Shown here: positions 54,699 to 63,431 of the stretch, piece after piece
Position numbering within the stretch: position 1 is the first letter of the stretch
Layout of the letters: every line of letters starts with the position of its first letter
Source of the DNA: Streptomyces xantholiticus
GTDB lineage: Bacteria; Actinomycetota; Actinomycetes; Streptomycetales; Streptomycetaceae
Length of the DNA: 64,000 bases
Assembly: GCF_014651015.1 (NCBI RefSeq)
Contig: NZ_BMWB01000005.1
Span: 186,001-250,000 of the forward strand
Direction of reading: 5' to 3'
Notes under the pieces: model-generated
Told to the model about the DNA's origin: nothing
What the model saw: the letters and a program-made list of their open reading frames with translations, nothing else
Databases searched by the model: none
Position numbers and translations under genes: made by a program

Positions 54699-56041
54699 CC
54701 GAAGTGCTTCTGCTCGCCGTGGCGGTGCTGCTCTCAGTCGCCTGCGGTGCCTTCGTCGCGGCGGAGTTCTCCCTCACCACGGTCGAGCGCAGCGATCTCG
54801 AGCGGGCCGCGGAGCGCGGCGAACGCGGCGCGGCCGGCGCGCTCAAGGCCGTACGCAGCCTCACGTTCCAGCTCTCCGGCGCACAGCTCGGCATCACCGT
54901 CACCAACCTTGTCGTCGGCATGCTCTCCGAGCCGTCGATCGCCGCACTGATCCGCGGACCGGTCGAGGACCTCGGACTCTCCCCCGCCGTCGCGTCGTCC
55001 GCGGCGCTGGTCATCGGCACCGCGCTGTCGACCGTCGTACTGATGGTCGTCGGCGAGCTGGTCCCGAAGAACTGGGCCATCTCCTCCCCACTGGCCGTCG
55101 CCAAGGTGGTCGCGACTCCGCAGCGGATCTTCACCGCCGCGTTCCGGCCGCTGATCGCCCACCTCAACAACACGGCGAACCGCATCGTGACGCGGCTCGG
55201 CATGGAGCCCACGGAGGAGCTCGCCTCCGCCCGCAGCCCCAAGGAGCTCATCGCGCTGGCCCGCCACTCGGCGAAGGAGGGGGCGCTCGAGGCGGACACC
55301 GCCGAGCTCTTCGTCCGCACCCTCGGCCTCGGTGAGCTCACCGCCGAGAACGTGATGACCCCCCGGGTGCAGGTGACGGCCCTCGAGGTGCAGGCCACGG
55401 CCGAGGACGTCGCCAATGCGACCCGGGCGACCGGCCTGAGCCGCTTCCCGGTCTACCGGGGCAGCCTGGACACGGTCGTCGGTATCGCCCACATCAAGGA
55501 CGTACTGGCCGTGCCCGCCGAGCGCCGCCCGCGCATGCGGGTCGACGAACTGCTCCGCGAACCGGTGCTCGTGCCCGAGTCTCTGACCGTGGACCGGCTG
55601 CTCGACCGGCTGCAGGGCAGGTCCACCATGGCCGTCGTCATCGACGAGTACGGCGGCACCGCCGGTGTCGTGACGATGGAGGACATCGTGGAGGAGGTCG
55701 TCGGCGAGGTCCGTGACGAGCACGACCCGCACGAGTCGCCGGATCTGGCGCAGACGGGTGAGGACGCGGACGGGCGTGCACTGTGGTCCGCCGACGGTGC
55801 CGCGCGCGCCGACCAGCTGGCGGCCATCGGTCTGCTGGTGCCGGACGGCCCCTACGAGACCCTGGCCGGACTCGTCGCCACGGAACTGGGGCGCATCCCC
55901 GCCGAGGGTGACCGCATCGACATGGCCGGCTGGCAGCTCGACGTCATCGACGCGTCCGGGCGGCGCGCGGCGAGGGTGCTGATGCACGCGCCGCTCGCAA
56001 CGGCCGAACAGTCCGAAGAGACCGAGGAGGCGGGACGGTGA
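54695..56041 (+). CDS. CNNM/CorC (hemolysin C-like) transporter, copy 1
   Basis: The 448-residue membrane protein has an N-terminal DUF21/CNNM transmembrane domain (residues 1-180, with VAAEFSLTTVERSDLERAAE and GELVPKNWAISSPLAVA). A CBS pair follows (ENVMTPRVQVTALEV near 220 and MAVVIDEYGGTAGVVTMEDI near 320), then a C-terminal CorC_HlyC domain from about 360 to 430. The family moves or regulates Mg or Co ions. GGAGG precedes the ATG. It is coupled to a second copy by a GTGA overlap. Confidence 0.94.
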   Translation: MTEVLLLAVAVLLSVACGAFVAAEFSLTTVERSDLERAAERGERGAAGALKAVRSLTFQLSGAQLGITVTNLVVGMLSEPSIAALIRGPVEDLGLSPAVASSAALVIGTALSTVVLMVVGELVPKNWAISSPLAVAKVVATPQRIFTAAFRPLIAHLNNTANRIVTRLGMEPTEELASARSPKELIALARHSAKEGALEADTAELFVRTLGLGELTAENVMTPRVQVTALEVQATAEDVANATRATGLSRFPVYRGSLDTVVGIAHIKDVLAVPAERRPRMRVDELLREPVLVPESLTVDRLLDRLQGRSTMAVVIDEYGGTAGVVTMEDIVEEVVGEVRDEHDPHESPDLAQTGEDADGRALWSADGAARADQLAAIGLLVPDGPYETLAGLVATELGRIPAEGDRIDMAGWQLDVIDASGRRAARVLMHAPLATAEQSEETEEAGR

Positions 56042-57051
56042 TCGCGATCCAGCTCTTCATCGGCCTGCTGACGCTGGTCCTCAACGCCTTCTTCGTCGGC
56101 GCGGAGTTCGCAATGATCTCGGTGCGGCGCAGCCAGGTCGAGCCGGAGGCGCAGGCGGGCGACCGCCGGGCGCGCATCGTCATGTGGGGTCTCCAGCACG
56201 TCTCGGCGCTGATGGCCGCCGCCCAGCTGGGGATCACGCTGTGCACCCTGGTCCTCGGCATCGTCGCCGAGCCCGCCATCGCACATCTGCTCGAGCCGGT
56301 TTTCGACTCGGTCGGGGTGCCGCACGGAGCGGTCCACCCGATCTCGTTCGTCATCGCCCTGGCGCTGGCGACGTACCTGCACATGCTGCTCGGCGAGATG
56401 GTGCCGAAGAACATCGCGCTGGCCGAGCCCCTGCGCAGTGCGCTGTGGCTCGGACCGCCGCTGGTGGCGCTGGCACGGGCGCTGCGGCCGGTGATCTTCA
56501 TGGTCAACGCGTTCGCCAACGGGCTTCTGAAGCTGCTGAGGGTGCAGACGAAGGACGAGGTGTCCGCGACCTTCTCCGACGACGAACTCGCGGCCCTGGT
56601 GCAGGATGCCGGTGACGCCGGGCTCCTCGACGACCGCTCCGCGGAGCGGCTGCGGGACGCCCTCGAACTCGGCCGCAGGCCCGTGCGGGATGTGGTCATG
56701 CCGATCGAGCGCGTGGTGTACGCCCAGGCGGGCACGACGCCGGAGCAGTTGGAGCGGCTCTCCGCCGAGTCCGGCTTCTCCCGCTTCCCGGTGGTGGACG
56801 CGGGGCGGCGCATCCTCGGCTACCTGCATGTGAAGGACGCGCTGGACGCGGCGCCGCGGAATGTGGCGTTCCCGGTGGCGGCGATGCGGCCGATCGCGCG
56901 GGTGCGGGCGACGACGCCGCTCGATGACGTCCTTACCGCCATGCAGCGCAGCCGCACCCATCTGGCGGCCGTCCTCGACGAGCAGGGTCGGCCCGAGGGC
57001 CTGGTGACGATGGAGGACATCCTCCGGGAACTGGTGGGAAGGCCGGCCTGA
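56038..57051 (+). CDS. CNNM/CorC transporter, copy 2
   Basis: The 337-residue paralogue of the preceding gene starts at GTG in a GTGA overlap. The CNNM domain has NAFFVGAEFAMISVRRSQVE near 15 and LLGEMVPKNIALAEPLRSA near 120. The CBS pair contains DVVMPIERVVYAQAG near 220 and LAAVLDEQGRPEGLVTMEDI near 310. It lacks the C-terminal CorC_HlyC domain that copy 1 has. The two probably form a heteromer. Confidence 0.94.
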   Translation: MIAIQLFIGLLTLVLNAFFVGAEFAMISVRRSQVEPEAQAGDRRARIVMWGLQHVSALMAAAQLGITLCTLVLGIVAEPAIAHLLEPVFDSVGVPHGAVHPISFVIALALATYLHMLLGEMVPKNIALAEPLRSALWLGPPLVALARALRPVIFMVNAFANGLLKLLRVQTKDEVSATFSDDELAALVQDAGDAGLLDDRSAERLRDALELGRRPVRDVVMPIERVVYAQAGTTPEQLERLSAESGFSRFPVVDAGRRILGYLHVKDALDAAPRNVAFPVAAMRPIARVRATTPLDDVLTAMQRSRTHLAAVLDEQGRPEGLVTMEDILRELVGRPA

Positions 57052-57568
57052 AGCGGGTGGCGGGGCGGGGGTGCGCGGGCCTGTTCCCCCCGCCCCTTTC
57101 CGAAACCGGGCCTCCGCCCGGGCCCCGTTTCCAGGGCTCCGCCTCGGGACCCCTGCGGGCTGGACGCGCTCCCGCCCGGCGGAACGAGGTCCGCGCGCGG
57201 CGAAGGTTCCGCCTACTGTCCGGGCAACCCCATGACCGCCAGGTCAGGGGCGGAGCTCAAGGACACCGCGCGAAGCCCGGCCCCAGGCCCGGGCAGGGCC
57301 CGATACGCCCGCCGAAATGGGCACGAAAGGCCGGGGCGGAGCCCCGAGCACTGCCCGAAGGCGTCCCAGGGGCGGGGGCGGAGCCCGAAAGACGCCCGCA
57401 GGGCACTCGGGGGCAGGGGCGGAGCCCCAGCAACTCCCCAAGGAACGTTCCGGGCCCGGAGCGAAGCCCGAAACGCCCCGAGAACGTCCAGCGGCCCGGG
57501 GCGTGCCCCGGTTCAGGACTGGGCGGGGTGGGGAACAGCCCCCCGCAGCGGCTTCGCGCGCCCGGTCC
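57052..57568. repeat. GC-rich intergenic repeat region
   Basis: No gene. Units of the type GGGGCGGAGCCCCGA, GGGCGGAGCCCGAAAG, GGGGCGGAGCCCCAG and CCCGGAGCGAAGCCCGAAA recur every 45 to 60 nt from about 57325 to 57530, with CCCGAA-like tails. They resemble, in part, the repeats between bioA and bioD. Short plus-strand frames here follow the repeats and look non-coding. Confidence 0.6.
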
Positions 57569-58573
57569 CTAGAACGCCGTCTCTCCGAGCCACGCGTCGA
57601 GTACCGCACGGCGGCCGGTGACCGTGAAGCGGTCGGCGTCCGGGCGGCGCCGGCCATAGAGGAGGAGCAGCAGATCCGCGACGGGGGCCGCGACCGTGAC
57701 GGGGGCTGCCGACGCCGTCTTGGTCCACGAGAAGCCCGCCCCGCCGAAGGAGATCGTCCACGCCGCCCCGGTGTCCTCGGCGAGGAATGCGATCGAACCG
57801 TCCGGCAGGGCCCCGACCGGCTCGGCGATCCACGAGTAGTGCGGCAGGTTCTCCAGGAACTCCTCGATCCCGTCCGCCGCGATGCCCGGCGCGATACGCG
57901 GCTCGCGGCCGAACGCCATTTCCGCGTCCGCGAGATGGATCACCGCTTCGAAGAGCAGCCGCCGCGGGAAGAACGCCACCCGCTGGTCAGCACCGTAGGA
58001 CCACATGGGCAGATCGGGGTCCACCTTGCGCACGGTGCGCAGGGCCGCTTCGGCGTTGCGGACCATCCAGTCCGGGTAGGCCGACGGCTGCTCCGGCAGG
58101 TCGAGGGGGACATCGCGTGCCCAGACGCGCTCGGTGGCCCGCGTCCGCACGACGTGTTCCATCCAGCGGTGGGTGGTGCCGTGGTGCTTCACCAGGTCGG
58201 CGACCGTCCAGCCGGGGCAGGTGGGCACGGGCGTCGACGGGTCCACGTCCCGTACGGCCCGGGCGAACTCGCCCACCAGATACTCGACGGCATCGCAGTA
58301 CCGCTCGTGCTGGTCGTCGTCGAGCCCGAAGCCGTCCGGCACCCGGAGCAGGTCGGCACGCCAGCCGTCCTCGGACTGGCGGCCGGCGGCCCGTCGGACC
58401 AGTGCCGCAAGCTCGCGGCGGTCGGCGGGCGGCAGTCTGTCCAGCAGGAAACCGGTGGACTCGAGCCACTTCACGGCGGTGTCGGGGTCGAGCACGTCGT
58501 CGTCGCAGGTGTCGATCAGGGTCACCACTTCGGCCAGCGCTTCGGCCAGCGCGTTGAGCAGTGCGTCACTCAC
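57569..58573 (-). CDS. Maleylpyruvate isomerase family (mycothiol-dependent-type) protein with an N-terminal extension
   Basis: Of 334 residues, about 95-330 form the MDMPI/DinB-like fold: PTCPGWTVADLVKHHGTTHRW with the conserved metal-binding His near 125, and FEAVIHLADAEMAFGRE with a second metal His near 205. A C-terminal domain ends GRRAVLDAWLGETAF. Residues 1-85 (ALAEALAEVVTLIDTCDDDV onward) are a separate helical segment that looks like a small stand-alone Streptomyces protein fused in front. GTG start with GGAGGGGAG upstream. Substrate unknown. Confidence 0.88.
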   Translation of the reverse strand: MSDALLNALAEALAEVVTLIDTCDDDVLDPDTAVKWLESTGFLLDRLPPADRRELAALVRRAAGRQSEDGWRADLLRVPDGFGLDDDQHERYCDAVEYLVGEFARAVRDVDPSTPVPTCPGWTVADLVKHHGTTHRWMEHVVRTRATERVWARDVPLDLPEQPSAYPDWMVRNAEAALRTVRKVDPDLPMWSYGADQRVAFFPRRLLFEAVIHLADAEMAFGREPRIAPGIAADGIEEFLENLPHYSWIAEPVGALPDGSIAFLAEDTGAAWTISFGGAGFSWTKTASAAPVTVAAPVADLLLLLYGRRRPDADRFTVTGRRAVLDAWLGETAF

Positions 58574-58618
58574 GAAAGCTCCCCTCCGGGTACGGAACCG
58601 AGGGACCCTACCGCGCGG

Positions 58619-58624
58619 TACGAT
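58619..58624 (+). promoter_or_regulatory. -10 element of the GDSL hydrolase
   Basis: TACGAT ends 9 nt before the ATG at 58634, so the message would be leaderless or nearly so. Confidence 0.4.
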
Positions 58625-58633
58625 CACTGCGCC

Positions 58634-59428
58634 ATGGAGATCAATGCCAACTACACCAGTTTTGTCGCGGTCGGTGACTCCTTCACGGAGGGCATGTCCG
58701 ATCTGCTGCCCGACGGCTCCTACCGCGGCTGGGCGGACGTCCTCGCAGGCCGGCTGGCCGCCCGGACCTCCGGCTTCCGCTACGCGAACCTCGCGGTGCG
58801 CGGGAAACTGATCCGGCAGATCGTCGACGAGCAGGTCGACCTGGCGGCCTCGATGCGCGCGGACGTGGTCACCCTGGTCGGCGGACTGAACGACACCCTG
58901 CGGCCCAAGTGCGACATGGTCCGGGTGCGCGATCTTCTCGAGGAGGCGGTGGAGAAGCTCGCGCCGTCGTGCGGGCAGCTGGTGCTGATGCGCAGCCCAG
59001 GCCGTCAGGGCCCGGTGATGAAACGATTCCGCCCGCGCATGGAGGAGCTGTTCGCCCATGTCGACGCGCTGGCGTCACGGCACGGGGCGCTCGTCGTCGA
59101 CCTCTACGGCTCCCCCGCCCTCGGTGACCAGCGGATGTGGGACGCCGACCGGCTGCATTTGACGGCCGAGGGCCACCGCAGGGTCGCGGAGGCGGTCTGG
59201 CAGACCCTCGGGCTGGACGCCGAGGACGACTGGCAGGCACCGCTGCCGCCGGCGCTCCGGGCGGGCTGGACGGCCCGGCGGGTCGCCGACGCGCAGTTCG
59301 CCCGCCGGCATCTGGGTCCGTGGATCGGCAGGCGGCTGACCGGGCGGTCGTCCGGGGACGGCAGGCCGGCGAAGCGGCCCGATCTGCTTCCGTACGAGCC
59401 CTGTCCGGCGCCCTCGGCCGACGCCTGA
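58634..59428 (+). CDS. SGNH/GDSL hydrolase family protein
   Basis: The 264-residue cytoplasmic hydrolase has block I VAVGDSFTEGMSD with the nucleophile Ser near 16, block III VTLVGGLNDTLRP near 80, and block V DRLHLTAEGHRRVAEA with catalytic Asp and His near 173. The C-terminal 70 residues (PPALRAGWTARRVADAQFAR) are basic and unusual for the catalytic core but common in Streptomyces relatives. No signal peptide. Substrate could be a lipid or sugar ester. Confidence 0.93.
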   Translation: MEINANYTSFVAVGDSFTEGMSDLLPDGSYRGWADVLAGRLAARTSGFRYANLAVRGKLIRQIVDEQVDLAASMRADVVTLVGGLNDTLRPKCDMVRVRDLLEEAVEKLAPSCGQLVLMRSPGRQGPVMKRFRPRMEELFAHVDALASRHGALVVDLYGSPALGDQRMWDADRLHLTAEGHRRVAEAVWQTLGLDAEDDWQAPLPPALRAGWTARRVADAQFARRHLGPWIGRRLTGRSSGDGRPAKRPDLLPYEPCPAPSADA

Positions 59429-59482
59429 TCCCTCGTAGCAAGCTACAAGCATGCCGGGGCGCTGAGCTGCGCAAACCCACAG

Positions 59483-59488
59483 TAGAAT
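59483..59488 (+). promoter_or_regulatory. -10 element giving a leaderless purB mRNA
   Basis: TAGAAT, close to the vegetative consensus, ends 8 nt before the GTG start codon. There is no ribosome site. Confidence 0.6.
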
Positions 59489-59496
59489 CTGCACAC

Positions 59497-60939
59497 GTGA
59501 CTGCCGTGTCTGCGAAGCCTCGCATCCCCAATGTTCTCGCCGGCCGCTACGCCTCCGCGCAGCTGGCCGTGCTCTGGTCCCCCGAGCAGAAGGTCAGGCT
59601 CGAGCGTCAGCTCTGGCTGGCGGTGCTGCGCGCGCAGAAGGACCTCGGGATCGATGTGCCGGACGCGGTGCTCGCCGACTACGAGGGGGTCCTCGACCAG
59701 GTCGACCTGGCGTCGATCGCCGAGCGCGAGAAGGTCACCCGGCACGATGTGAAGGCCCGTATCGAGGAGTTCAACGCGCTCGCGGGCCATGAGCACGTCC
59801 ACAAGGGGATGACCTCCCGTGACCTCACGGAGAACGTCGAGCAGTTGCAGATCCGGCTGTCGCTGGAGCTGATGCGCGACCGTACGGTCGCGGTGCTGGC
59901 GCGTCTCGGCAAGCTGTCGGGCGAGTACGCGGAGCTGGTCATGGCCGGCCGCTCCCACAACGTCGCCGCCCAGGCGACGACCCTCGGCAAGCGGTTCGCG
60001 ACCGCCGCGGACGAGCTCCTGGTCGCCTACGGGCGTCTCGAGGATCTGCTGGAGCGCTATCCGCTGCGTGGGATCAAGGGACCGGTCGGTACCGCGCAGG
60101 ACATGCTCGACCTGCTGGGCGGTGACGCGGCCAAGCTGGCGGACCTGGAGCAGCGCATCGCCGCCCACCTGGGCTTCGCCAACGCGTTCACGTCGGTCGG
60201 CCAGGTCTACCCCCGCTCGCTGGACTACGACGTCGTGTCCGCCCTGGTGCAGCTGGCGGCCGCGCCGTCCTCCGTGGCCAAGACGATCCGGCTGATGGCA
60301 GGCCACGAGCTGGTCACCGAGGGCTTCAAGCCGGGCCAGGTCGGCTCGTCCGCGATGCCGCACAAGATGAACACCCGCTCCTGCGAGCGCGTCAACGGCC
60401 TGATGGTCATCCTGCGCGGCTACGCGTCGATGACCGGCGAGCTCGCCGGCGACCAGTGGAACGAGGGCGACGTGTCCTGCTCCGTGGTCCGCCGGGTCGC
60501 GCTGCCGGACGCGTTCTTCGCGCTCGACGGTTTGCTGGAGACGTTCCTCACCGTGCTGGACGAGTTCGGCGCCTTCCCCGCCGTCGTCGCGCGGGAACTG
60601 GACCGGTACCTGCCCTTCCTCGCCACCACCAAGGTCCTCATGGGCGCGGTCCGCGCCGGCGTGGGCCGCGAGGTCGCGCACGAGGCCATCAAGGAGAACG
60701 CGGTCGCCTCCGCTCTGGCCATGCGTGAGCAGGGCGCGGAGCGCAACGAGCTGCTGGACAAGCTGGCCGCCGACGAGCGCATCCCGCTGGACCGCGCCCA
60801 GCTGGACGAACTGATGGCGGACAAGTTGTCGTTCACGGGTGCCGCGGGCGACCAGGTGACGTCGGTGGTCGCCCGTGTCGAGGAGATCGCCAAGCAGCAC
60901 CCGGAGGCCGCCGCCTACACCCCGGGCGCGATCCTCTGA
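59497..60939 (+). CDS. purB: Adenylosuccinate lyase
   Basis: The 480-residue fumarase-superfamily enzyme acts twice in purine synthesis, on SAICAR and on adenylosuccinate. HKGMTSRDLTENVEQLQIRL near 99, AGRSHNVAAQATTLGKR near 150 with the catalytic His, and the signature loop GSSAMPHKMNTRSCERVNG near 286 with the catalytic Ser are all present. GTG at 59497 fits the family length and the leaderless promoter. Confidence 0.97.
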   Translation: MTAVSAKPRIPNVLAGRYASAQLAVLWSPEQKVRLERQLWLAVLRAQKDLGIDVPDAVLADYEGVLDQVDLASIAEREKVTRHDVKARIEEFNALAGHEHVHKGMTSRDLTENVEQLQIRLSLELMRDRTVAVLARLGKLSGEYAELVMAGRSHNVAAQATTLGKRFATAADELLVAYGRLEDLLERYPLRGIKGPVGTAQDMLDLLGGDAAKLADLEQRIAAHLGFANAFTSVGQVYPRSLDYDVVSALVQLAAAPSSVAKTIRLMAGHELVTEGFKPGQVGSSAMPHKMNTRSCERVNGLMVILRGYASMTGELAGDQWNEGDVSCSVVRRVALPDAFFALDGLLETFLTVLDEFGAFPAVVARELDRYLPFLATTKVLMGAVRAGVGREVAHEAIKENAVASALAMREQGAERNELLDKLAADERIPLDRAQLDELMADKLSFTGAAGDQVTSVVARVEEIAKQHPEAAAYTPGAIL

Positions 60940-60959
60940 CCCGCCCCACCCCGGCAGAG

Positions 60960-61505
60960 TTGGAGGCCGCCCGCGACCGCGTGATCGAGGACGTGGTCGC
61001 GGGCGGTCTTTCCGTGCTGTTCTGCGGCATCAACCCGGGGCTGATGTCGGGCGCCACCGGTCACCACTTCGCCCGCCCCGGCAACCGCTTCTGGCCGGTG
61101 CTGCATCTGTCCGGTTTCACCCCGCGGCAGCTCAGGCCGTCCGAGCAGCGCGAGCTGCTCTCGTACGGCTTGGGCATCACCAATGTGGTGGCACGGACGA
61201 CGGCACGGGCCGACGAGTTGAGTGACGAGGAGTTCCGCGAAGGCGGCCGGCTGCTGGCGGCGAAGGTGGAGGGGCTGAAGCCCCGCTGGCTGGCCGTGGT
61301 CGGCGTGACCGCGTACCGCACGGCGTTCGCCGAGCGCTCGGCCCGGATCGGCCCGCAGGAGCGGACCATCGGCGGCAGCCGGGTGTGGGTGCTGCCGAAT
61401 CCCAGCGGGCTGAACGCGCACTGGTCGCTGCAGGCGATGGCCGAGGAGTACGGGAGGCTGCGCGAGGCGGCAGCCGGGCAGGTCCGCGAGGTGGCCGACC
61501 GGTGA
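60960..61505 (+). CDS. mug: G/U mismatch-specific DNA glycosylase
   Basis: A 181-residue DNA repair enzyme of the uracil-DNA glycosylase superfamily. LFCGINPGLMSGATGHHFARP near 20 is motif A with the conserved Asn, and VLPNPSGLNAHWSLQAMAEE near 141 is motif B. GRLLAAKVEGLKPRWLAVVG lies between. The called TTG start is uncertain; homology could extend a few codons upstream into CTG or ACC codons after the purB stop, so the gene is probably co-transcribed with purB. Confidence 0.92.
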   Translation: MEAARDRVIEDVVAGGLSVLFCGINPGLMSGATGHHFARPGNRFWPVLHLSGFTPRQLRPSEQRELLSYGLGITNVVARTTARADELSDEEFREGGRLLAAKVEGLKPRWLAVVGVTAYRTAFAERSARIGPQERTIGGSRVWVLPNPSGLNAHWSLQAMAEEYGRLREAAAGQVREVADR

Positions 61506-61675
61506 GGGGCCCGGGCGGGCCTCGGTGGACCTCGGCCGGGGTCTGTGACCCGTCCCCGGACGGGTCTGTCGGCAACTCCCTCGACCTGCCTGTCACTTCG
61601 GCCCGCACCGCATAGGAGGCGTCCGGCGGGAGGATGCGCGGACCGGGGCCCGTGCGGGATCAGGGCGGCCGGGCC

Positions 61676-62113
61676 CTAAGGCGGGTCGACGTCGGTGACG
61701 ACGGCGATCAGCCGGTGCTCGTCCTCCCCTTCCGCGCGAGAGACGCCGACGGCTATCCAGTGGTCCTCGACGCGCCAGATGTGCAGGTCGTCGGCGAGGT
61801 GGCTCAACTCGTCCCAGGGCTGCGGTATCTCCTCCCCGCCGATGCTCCTGACGGACACCGACCACAGGGCGAACCGCCCAGCCTCCCCCCATCGTCTGCT
61901 CAGCGCGACGGCAAGCGCCTCGCACTCCGCCTCGTACATCTCGCGCGCCCGGTCAGCGGCGAGATCGGCCGGATCCAGCCCGTCCGCGGCCGTGCGCAGC
62001 TGCGCCACGTGATACCCGGGCCCGCTGTCGCCGAGCTCCGACCTGCCGCGCTGCGCCGGGAACGCCCGGCCGCGCAGCAGATCGATCGCAGCGAGATGCT
62101 GTGCCGTGGTCAT
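61676..62113 (-). CDS. Hypothetical protein
   Basis: A 145-residue soluble protein starting MTTAQHLAAIDLLRGRAFPA and ending HRLIAVVTDVDPP. Residues 40-75 are charged helix (ADRAREMYEAECEALAVALS), followed by a beta-rich half with many Trp, Asp and His. It has strong Streptomyces codon bias. I do not recognise a family. It diverges from the ROK regulator. Confidence 0.7.
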   Translation of the reverse strand: MTTAQHLAAIDLLRGRAFPAQRGRSELGDSGPGYHVAQLRTAADGLDPADLAADRAREMYEAECEALAVALSRRWGEAGRFALWSVSVRSIGGEEIPQPWDELSHLADDLHIWRVEDHWIAVGVSRAEGEDEHRLIAVVTDVDPP

Positions 62114-62252
62114 GGATCCATTGAACCTGCCGGGACCGACAGTTGGCACACCGTCACCCGTCCCGCGGTTGCGAGCACCGCGCCCATGAGCCGGCGCGGC
62201 GCCGGCAGCGAGTACCATCCGGCCAAAGGCGACACGAGCTGGGAGGGCACAC

Positions 62253-63410
62253 GTGGGCCGGCTGACCGGCGGAGATCCTTCGCTGCTGCGGCGGATCAAC
62301 TCCGCGGTGGTACTCCATTCCCTGCGGGGCGCCGACTCCCCCACGCTCACCGACCTGACCCGGATCACAGGTCTGTCGCGGCCGACCGTGGAGGGTGTGG
62401 TCGAGGGCCTGATCGAGGCGGGGCTGGTCGTCGAATCCGTTCCCGAGGAGGGCGAGGCCCGGCGGCAGGGGCGGCCGGCGCGGCGGTTCAGGTTCCGTGC
62501 GGAGGCCGGTCATCTGCTGGGCGTAGAGATCGGGGCGCACCGGGTTGCGGCACTGCTGTCGGGCCTCGACGGCCGCATCATCGGGGCGGGTTCGCGGAAC
62601 GTTTCCGAGCGGGCGGGTGCGGACGACCGGCTGGAGCGGGTGCGGGCGGTCGTCGCGGATCTGCTGCGGCGCACCGGCGTGGCGCGCAGCAGTCTTCGAG
62701 CCGTGGGTGTCGGTTCGCCGGGGATCGTGGAGGGCGACGGGACCGTGCGGTTGTCGACGGCCCTGCCGGGTTGGACAGGGCTGCCGCTCGGCGAGCGGCT
62801 GCGCAGGTCGTTCCGGTGTCCGGTGCTCGTGGAGAACGACGCCAACGCCGCCGCGGTCGCCGAGCACTGGAAGGGTTCTGCGGTGGACTCCGACGACGTG
62901 GTGTTCGTACTCGCGGGTCTCAGCCCAGGTGCGGGGTCCCTCATCGGCGGGCGGCTGCATCGCGGTTACGGCGGAGCGGCGGGCGAGATCGGAGCCCTGC
63001 ATCTGCTGGGCAGGGACGAGACGCCGGAGAAGCTGCTGTCGACGACCGGTGAGCCGCTGCACCCGCTGGACGAGCAGGCGGTGGCGGACGTCTTCGCCCT
63101 CGCCAGGAGCGGCGACGAAAGAGCCCGCGCCGCGGTCGACCGGTTCAACAAGCGCCTGGTGCACGACGTGGCGGCGCTGGTGCTGGCTCTCGATCCCGAG
63201 CTCGTGGTGATCGGCGGCTGGGCGGCCGGGCTGGACGGAGTCCTGCCGCCGCTGCGTGACGAGCTGTCGCGCTACTGCCTGCGGCCGCCGCGGGTGGCGC
63301 TGTCCATGCTGGGCGAGGCCGCCGTGGCCACGGGTGCGCTCCGGCTGGCGCTGGACCATGTGGAGGAACAGCTGTTCGCCGTCGAGCGAACGGTGACGGC
63401 CCGCCGCTGA
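62253..63410 (+). CDS. ROK family transcriptional regulator
   Basis: The 385-residue protein has an N-terminal winged HTH (LLRRINSAVVLHSLRG and ITGLSRPTVEGVVEGLIEAG) and a ROK sugar-kinase-like domain (GVEIGAHRVAALLSGLDG, VGVGSPGIVEGDGTVR, VLVENDANAAAVAEHW, VVIGGWAAGLDGVLP). The usual zinc motif CxCGxxGC is missing after GYGGAAGEIGALHLL, so it may not bind zinc or sugars in the normal way. GTG start with GGGAGGG upstream. It converges on a GntR gene. Confidence 0.93.
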   Translation: MGRLTGGDPSLLRRINSAVVLHSLRGADSPTLTDLTRITGLSRPTVEGVVEGLIEAGLVVESVPEEGEARRQGRPARRFRFRAEAGHLLGVEIGAHRVAALLSGLDGRIIGAGSRNVSERAGADDRLERVRAVVADLLRRTGVARSSLRAVGVGSPGIVEGDGTVRLSTALPGWTGLPLGERLRRSFRCPVLVENDANAAAVAEHWKGSAVDSDDVVFVLAGLSPGAGSLIGGRLHRGYGGAAGEIGALHLLGRDETPEKLLSTTGEPLHPLDEQAVADVFALARSGDERARAAVDRFNKRLVHDVAALVLALDPELVVIGGWAAGLDGVLPPLRDELSRYCLRPPRVALSMLGEAAVATGALRLALDHVEEQLFAVERTVTARR

Positions 63411-63431
63411 GCCGGCGGCGGGGCGGTCGTG

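Noticed and set aside
57317..57620. Possible small proteins in the 57-kb gap
   Set aside because: Their sequences only reflect the GGGGCGGAGCCC repeats read in different frames; there are no ribosome sites.
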